Part shown: positions 59,001 to 64,000 of the stretch, in pieces
How positions within the stretch are numbered: the stretch's first letter is position 1
Layout: every line of letters starts with the position of its first letter
DNA from: Solanum dulcamara
Taxonomy: Eukaryota; Streptophyta; Magnoliopsida; Solanales; Solanaceae
Direction: 5' to 3'
Length of the DNA stretch: 64,000 nt
Assembly: GCF_947179165.1 (NCBI RefSeq)
Contig: NC_077240.1
Location: 78,008,001-78,072,000 of the forward strand
Notes under the pieces: generated by a model
The model's database searches: none
Seen by the model: only the letters and a program-made list of their open reading frames with translations
What the model was told of the DNA's origin: nothing
Made by a program: the position numbers and the translations under genes

Positions 59001-60440
59001 TAAAATGTAAAAATTTTGGATAATTTTTAAATATTTAAAACTTTGGAAATACTATCCCAAGTTTTCAAATACTAGTTTTTTCTACTATTTGTGAACTTGG
59101 GGAATTCTTCAAATATATTTGCTAAGTTTTATGGCCAAACACCACTTCCCAAGTTTTCCCCAATTTTTTTTCAAGTTTTTTCCAAAATATTTTGTGGCCA
59201 AACAACACCTAAAAGTTTAGAGAGAAGTATTGAAAACACCCCTAAATTTTGTACGGATTATTAGTTTTATTTTTGAACTATTGACAACCTTAACACCATT
59301 TTACTTGGCTAATTGAATTTAAATACACCCCCAATCTTGCTACACCCCTAAATTCTCGCCAAGTTTAGTAGTGTTTTCACTACTTCTCTCGGCTTTTTAT
59401 TAAGAGCCTCATGTTTCTACAAGAGTTTTGAGAATTTATGGTAGATTGGAAATGTATCTAAATTTAGTTAATCAAGTAGAAAGTGTTTTTAAGCCTGTCA
59501 ATAGTCTGAGGACAAAACTAATAATTTGTGCTAGATTTAAAGGTGTTCTCAATACTTCTCTCAAAAGTTTAAGCTATTAAAGAGAGAAAACACTTTTATT
59601 ATCTAATTATATTTTTAACACCTTTTGTTCTAATATCCCAATTTAATATGACTCACTTTTTTTTTAGTCAGTTAAAAAAAATAACACATTACTATATTAA
59701 AAACTTCAAACATATATTTTGAATAATAAAAAATTTCTCAAAAAATCATTTTGAGGAAAGTAATTTATGAGATTATATTGGGCATATCTCTTCCTCCAAG
59801 AAGTTAATAATGAGACAAATCTTACACGTTTGAATTTCATGGGTTTGGCGGCGGTCTTATTCTCTATTCTCCACTGTATCTAATTCACAAAAAACAATCA
59901 TACAATGCAATGAAAATGAAAAATACCAACAAAATTAAATTCACGAATCATTCCTAACCATTCTTTATTTCCCCGCTATCACTATCATCATCTATTTTCT
60001 TAATTTCCTCGTGACTTCCTCTATTTATTTACTTGTCTTAAATATATTACCATGGCGTTTTCTATAATATTTATGTGATTATAAAAAATTTATCGCAAAT
60101 TTTGTAATTCTTGTAGCAAAGAAATAGTACCGACCATTCTCGCGGACCGCCACCTCCTTCGGCCCCACCAGCACCATCATCATCGTCATCGTTCTGGTTA
60201 TTTAGGAGGAGTAAACCGTCCTCAGACAGGAGGCAACCACCATCACCACGATCAGATAGGAGGCAGCCACCACAATCTCCGAGGTCTTACTCCTCCCACC
60301 GGTCCATATTTCATCCTTCTAAACCGGAAATGGTCCAAGTACGCCCCGAGGATCTTCGGTACGTAGACCCGGATTATCTTGAACCCGGTTCGGATCACAA
60401 TTTGGATTCTTCCTGGTCCCAATATAGACGCTACAACTAA
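56028..60440 (+). CDS. HVA22-like (TB2/DP1) ER membrane protein, 5 exons
   Basis: Exons 56028-56059, 56233-56331, 57219-57275, 57932-58205 and 60117-60440; all have GT/AG borders and matching phase; 786 nt, 261 residues. The protein starts MLGELITSSLVLVLGYAYPA, continues YKTIEKKKVEIEELRFWCQY and AKLALIIYLWYPKTKGTGY, with hydrophobic stretches at about residues 5-20 and 45-85: the TB2/DP1/HVA22 domain. Short exon 1 and length match the longer Arabidopsis i/j/k-type members. The C-terminal exon is Pro/Ser/Arg-rich (PPPPSAPPAPSSSSS) and ends SSWSQYRRYN. Relatives are reticulon-like ER-shaping proteins (REEP/DP1), and barley HVA22 is ABA- and stress-induced; the role of this one is inferred. Intron 4 (1.9 kb) has two MITEs; intron 3 has duplicated foldback repeats. 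Confidence 0.93.
57290..57870. repeat. Duplicated foldback repeats in intron 3 of the HVA22-like gene
   Basis: 'ggccttccatttgatacatg' occurs at 57299 and 57540 and starts two similar units (to about 57530 and 57745). A third, partial unit of about 104 bp (57746-57850) almost exactly repeats 57630-57740, including 'cccaaaggactctgaccgg'. Units carry the small foldback element of the type at 32124. Confidence 0.75.
58571..59209 (+). mobile_element. MITE, family B, copy 2 (HVA22-like gene intron 4)
   Basis: The 639-bp element begins GCTAGCGTTTGGCTCC; its end complement begins GGTGTTGTTTGGCCAC. TAA flanks it (58568-58570 and 59210-59212). It is the inverse of 47833-48443. Confidence 0.8.
59220..59562. 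mobile_element. Mutator-like MITE in HVA22-like gene intron 4
   Basis: 343 bp, with long inverted ends starting GAGAGAAGTATTGA. The 9-bp sequence aaaagttta flanks it (59211-59219 and 59563-59571), just after the family B MITE. Confidence 0.85.
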
Positions 60441-60686
60441 ATAGTAATACTAAAAATAGTAAGAGAATTTGTACATTGTAATTTGTAAATAATCAAAAAT
60501 GACTTTAAATATTTTTTTATTGAACTTTTATTTATTCCTTCTTTTTTTTTTAATATGATTTTTTTGTTTTTCTCCAGCTTTTTCTGGTTTACATATAGAA
60601 AAATGAAATGCGTTGTACATTTATGACCCTATTTTTTTAATCGAAATTCGAATATATTCTATAAATTGGGTCGTTTGTTTTTGTTG

Positions 60687-61223
60687 TTATCTGGAGCCCC
60701 GGATCCGAATAGCACGAAGTAGCCAATCAACAGCTTTACTCAAAGGAGCAAAAATGCACCGATCAACGAATTCTATTACTCCGGCGACGGGATTGATAAC
60801 CGGAAACCGGAAGTAGAAGCGGCTGAATAAGCTCCGGCCGGAGGAATCCAGCGAAGACGACATCGGCTGAAGATAAGCCCAAGCGGCTTGCTTCACGAGT
60901 CGATTCCGAATTGAAATCTCGGAACCGGATTGACCGTTGCTTACCGTAGCCATAGGCCGAGGAGAATTAACGGCGGCCAGTGGCAAGAGATCCCTCAGAG
61001 AAGTATATGATACAGGCTTAATCGAGAAAAGCTCAAAATCATCGCTTACCGAATTCGTCAACGACGATGAAGCCGACGAAGATGCCGTGGCGGTAACGGT
61101 AGTGGTGGTAGTTGATGCAGATGATTGATGAGGTAGACTGAGCTTAGTAGGAAGCATAACGGAGTTGCGGCGGCGGAGGAGAGGATTTTCCGGTGCGGCG
61201 GCGGTTGGCTCAACGACGGCCAT
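60687..61223 (-). CDS. Conserved-looking plant protein of unknown function
   Basis: Single exon, 178 residues. After an acidic start (MAVVEPTAAAPENPLLRRRN) comes a Ser/Thr-rich stretch (residues about 35-55), then DDFELFSIKPVSYTSLRDLL, RNRLVKQAAWAYLQPMS and a C-terminal half with RFPVINPVAGVIEF, FAPLSKAVDWLLRAI and a basic end (RIRGSR). The last 45 residues could form amphipathic or membrane-associated helices; no clear transmembrane segment or catalytic motif is seen. The codon use, strong base composition and promoter elements support a real gene. I recall similar unnamed plant proteins but no assigned function. It converges with the HVA22-like gene, stop to stop 246 bp apart, so the 3' ends may overlap. 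Confidence 0.82.
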   Translation of the reverse strand: MAVVEPTAAAPENPLLRRRNSVMLPTKLSLPHQSSASTTTTTVTATASSSASSSLTNSVSDDFELFSIKPVSYTSLRDLLPLAAVNSPRPMATVSNGQSGSEISIRNRLVKQAAWAYLQPMSSSLDSSGRSLFSRFYFRFPVINPVAGVIEFVDRCIFAPLSKAVDWLLRAIRIRGSR

Positions 61224-61249
61224 AGCTGAGGATAGTGAGAGAAAGTTCT

Positions 61250-61269
61250 AGAGAGAGAGAGAGAGAGAC
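61250..61269 (-). repeat. GA/CT microsatellite in the 5' leader
   Basis: About ten GA units (CT on the coding strand), 27-46 bp upstream of the ATG at 61223. CT-rich leaders are common in plant genes. Confidence 0.7.
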
Positions 61270-61309
61270 AGTGGTCAATAAGGGAGGAGTGAATGAGTTG
61301 AGTGGTTGG

Positions 61310-61325
61310 CTTATATATATAATTA
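61310..61325 (-). promoter_or_regulatory. Probable TATA box of the unknown-function gene
   Basis: On the minus strand 'aattatatatataagcc', about 90-100 bp upstream of the ATG at 61223. Confidence 0.55.
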
Positions 61326-61329
61326 GAGA

Positions 61330-63173
61330 GAATTATGAATTTATAATATAATTATAGGAAAATATTTATGATTATTTATAGACATATTTTTAATATATAT
61401 TAATAAGTATATAATATATAGTAAATTGATAACTAATCTGCTATTTCAGGTTCAAATTTTTGATTGGACAAAAATTAATATTTTTACATTAATTAGGAAT
61501 GTTATTATTTAAATTATTTTTTTTAAAGTGTGCATTTTATATATTATTATAAATAAACATATAAATAAGTAGAATAATTGATGCATGTGAATTGGAAGTC
61601 ACGAATTAGAATAGAAAGTTAGTAGGTAATTGAGCGTTAGTTAATTTTTTTTAATAGTATTGTAATTATTATTTTCATTGTCTTATTTTTTAATTTTATT
61701 ACTTCAAGTTATTTTCTTTACTTTAACTATCATATTACTTTGTTGTTTGTACTACTCTCATTTATATTATTGTCCACATAACTTGCTTTACTATTGTATC
61801 TTCTTTTTATATTTAATTTTGATATATTTTACTTAAATTGATATTTTATCGAAAAAATTACACTATGTTCACAAGAGTAAAAATGCACACATATCCTTCT
61901 CTCGGATCCTAATTATAAAATACTGAGGTCATTTAGTAATCAACTCTTTTTTCTTTTAATAGCCCTTAATTATAAATTGTGAATTTAAATTAATCAAGCT
62001 CCAAATCAATTACAAAATGTTGCACGAAAAACATATATAAGTTAATTAATGAGAGCATATAAAACTGATTTGAATATATATTATTTTAATTTTATCTTTC
62101 TTAGAAAGAATTGTGTATAAGAAAAGTATGGTGTTAGTGGTCGTAATTTTTAAATTATTATTTTGGTTTGTTGGAGTAACGCAACTATTGGCGTATATTG
62201 TCTTTCTTTCTTTATTTTTATTTTTTCATTTTTTACTTTAAGGAATGTCTTTAAATGAATGAATTATTATTTATGACATTTTTTATGTTATTGATTCCAA
62301 TTATGGCAAGCTATTAATTAATTTTCTAAATTGGTCCACTTATTCCCCATAGACGTAATTGAATTTGATACTATAATTAGTCTTGTCTTAAAAAATAAAG
62401 AAGTATTATAATAATAGACAAAAATTTAAAGTAAAATTAGCTTGTGTGTGTAAAAAATATTTAATATATCATGTATAATTTTAAAGTTTATTGATTCAAA
62501 ATTTTAGCTATTTTAAGTTAATGTATTTTAATTTAATTATCTATATATATAAAATAAGTTCTTAAGATAAATACAGAATTTAAATTTAAAGTTTTTAGTT
62601 CTCATTGAATTCATAGTTTGATTTCTGTTGGCTCCGCTTCTATGTATGTTTTCTGGAAAAAATAAATAATGAATTTGATTGATCGGAGGAAAATACAAAA
62701 AAGATCACATGAGTCATTCGAGTTTAGTCTTAAGCAGATTTTAATAATTTTGTTTTCAGTAATCAACTTCTGAAAGTGATGGTGAATTAAACGTGTATTT
62801 TATACGTTATTTAATAAAACCTTTGTCCTATTATTATTGTTAGAAATAATCATCATTACATTTAGTTAAGAAAAAAATGTGTGCCTTATTGGTGTTAAAA
62901 AAAATAAATTATAATGATTAAGTTAAGGATATACAAGGAACATATACTGTCATGACGCAGCATCTACGTGATTATAAAAAAGACAAAAAGAGGGGGAGTG
63001 ATCCACGGACCATAGTTATAAAGGAAAACGTTGGATATTCGATTCAATATTTATAAATTTTGATTTCGATAATTTAGTAATTAAAAGTAGATATCAAGAG
63101 TCCAATATAAAATATTAAATTTTGATATAGTAAATTCTAATTTAAATTGGTAATTTAATTTTTAGTGATTTAT
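61330..63173. other. AT-rich intergenic DNA
   Basis: No gene is seen. Near 61445 'tttcaggttcaaattt' looks like the B-box part of a worn SINE; the T-rich block at 61640-61860 may be a decayed LINE 3' end. Confidence 0.4.
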
Positions 63174-64000
63174 TGTCACGCTCCGAAAGGGTATTTTAGG
63201 CGTAGTCGACACTCGAAGACTATTGCTGGTTCCAAGCGAACCACTTGATCTTATCACTTATTCAATCACATCAGCGGAAGACTTAAAATACTCAAAGGAG
63301 ACACCCAGGTGGGCTAAGATAACAATATTCAATGAAGGAATAGTTTAAATAAGCAAATTTTAAAAGTCAACTAGATATCATAAATAATGGTTTTCCTGAA
63401 AAACAGACTCAAAAGAGACATCAACACCAATTTACTCATTCTATGTCTATGAAGCCTTTATCACTATCAAGAAGGTGTCGAGACAAACCCATGACTACCT
63501 CAAAAAGAAACTTTTCAAAGTAATGAATGAAATAAATATGATTCCTCCGAAAAGCAAGAAAGTCTCACTACAATCAAGAAGGTAGTGGATCTTCAACGGA
63601 GCGCTTGTTGATGATCTCTGGCACTTGTATCTGAACCATTAAACGATGCAGCCCAAATGACTTCAGTACATGAAATGTACGATATGTAAAATAGCTGAAA
63701 GGAAATACGATCAACCATACTCAACATCATACGACTCAACTCAAAGACTCAACTACGAAATCGACTCAACTCAATAAACATGCAATTTAAAAATAAGCAG
63801 TGCTTTGAAAATAGACTCAATAATATGCAATCTCAACCAAATCAAACCATTCAATTTTAGGGGAGTTTCTCTAATCGACAATCATCACTTATGAGCTGTG
63901 ATGATACAGTGATTTGCACTGTTGTTGTCACAACGTCCAATACCTTGCCAGAGTAAGGGACGATCAACTTCATTGGATCCACAACCAATCAAAGTCCTCT
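63174..64000 (-). mobile_element. LTR of a retroelement, cut by the window edge
   Basis: It begins TGTCACGCTCCGAAAGGG on the plus strand, the complement of a gypsy-type LTR end (…GGAGCGTGACA), and continues with 'ggttccaagcgaacca' and 'catcagcggaagac', which I know from Solanaceae LTRs. No primer site complement lies to its left, so it is a 3' LTR or a solo LTR. The other end is outside the window. Confidence 0.65.

Noticed and set aside
60937..61128. 63-codon plus-strand frame with an acidic end
   Set aside because: Antisense shadow of the 60687-61223 gene.

Overview
This is eukaryotic, AT-rich plant DNA, and the repeats point to the nightshade family (Solanaceae, Solanum-like). The pointers are tRNA-derived SINEs of the SolS/TS type, RTE LINE ends with a GTT-type tail, Ty3/gypsy chromovirus LTRs primed by initiator tRNA-Met, and small foldback elements I know from Solanum sequences. 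There are no operons, CRISPR arrays or bacterial genes. No intact tRNA or rRNA gene was seen.

I support four protein-coding genes. (1) 9023-9577, minus: a single-exon OVATE family protein. (2) 30081-40148, minus: a 12-exon lipid-droplet-associated hydrolase (LDAH-type alpha/beta hydrolase). I assembled it exon by exon from splice sites and reading phase; it gives a 314-residue protein with a GHSIG nucleophile motif. (3) 56028-60440, plus: a 5-exon HVA22-like (TB2/DP1) protein of 261 residues. (4) 60687-61223, minus: a conserved-looking plant protein of unknown function. Genes 3 and 4 are convergent, 246 bp apart.

Everything else is mobile or tandem DNA. The left part (1-18 kb) holds Mutator-like MITEs with 9-bp target duplications, RTE LINE tails, an old LTR remnant with a 42-bp minisatellite, four units of a ~179-bp satellite, and a gypsy LTR end with a decayed primer site. 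At 15393-17859 a Mutator-like element carries two later insertions. At 18364-24102 lies a complete-length gypsy element: two 470-bp LTRs, target duplication gcaag, and a SINE inserted between protease and reverse transcriptase. Its coding region is broken by stops that each look like a single C-to-T change. Directly after it is a ~5.4-kb array of about 30 satellite units (24442-29878) with an inverted block inside.

The LDAH gene has collected SINEs, a MITE and a LINE relic in its introns. Upstream of it, 41085-46245 is a solo LTR with another solo LTR nested inside, each with its own 5-bp target duplication. From 46 to 55 kb there are MITEs, old SINEs and a ~75-bp tandem array split by a Stowaway-like MITE. 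The HVA22-like gene has a tandemly duplicated 31-nt mini-exon in its leader and MITEs in its introns. The window ends inside another LTR (63174-64000).

I found no previously undescribed biological system. The observations most worth checking are the duplicated leader exon, the inverted satellite block, the deamination-like stops in the gypsy element, the nested solo LTRs, and the 76-bp duplication with four CACGTG sites at the end of the OVATE gene.
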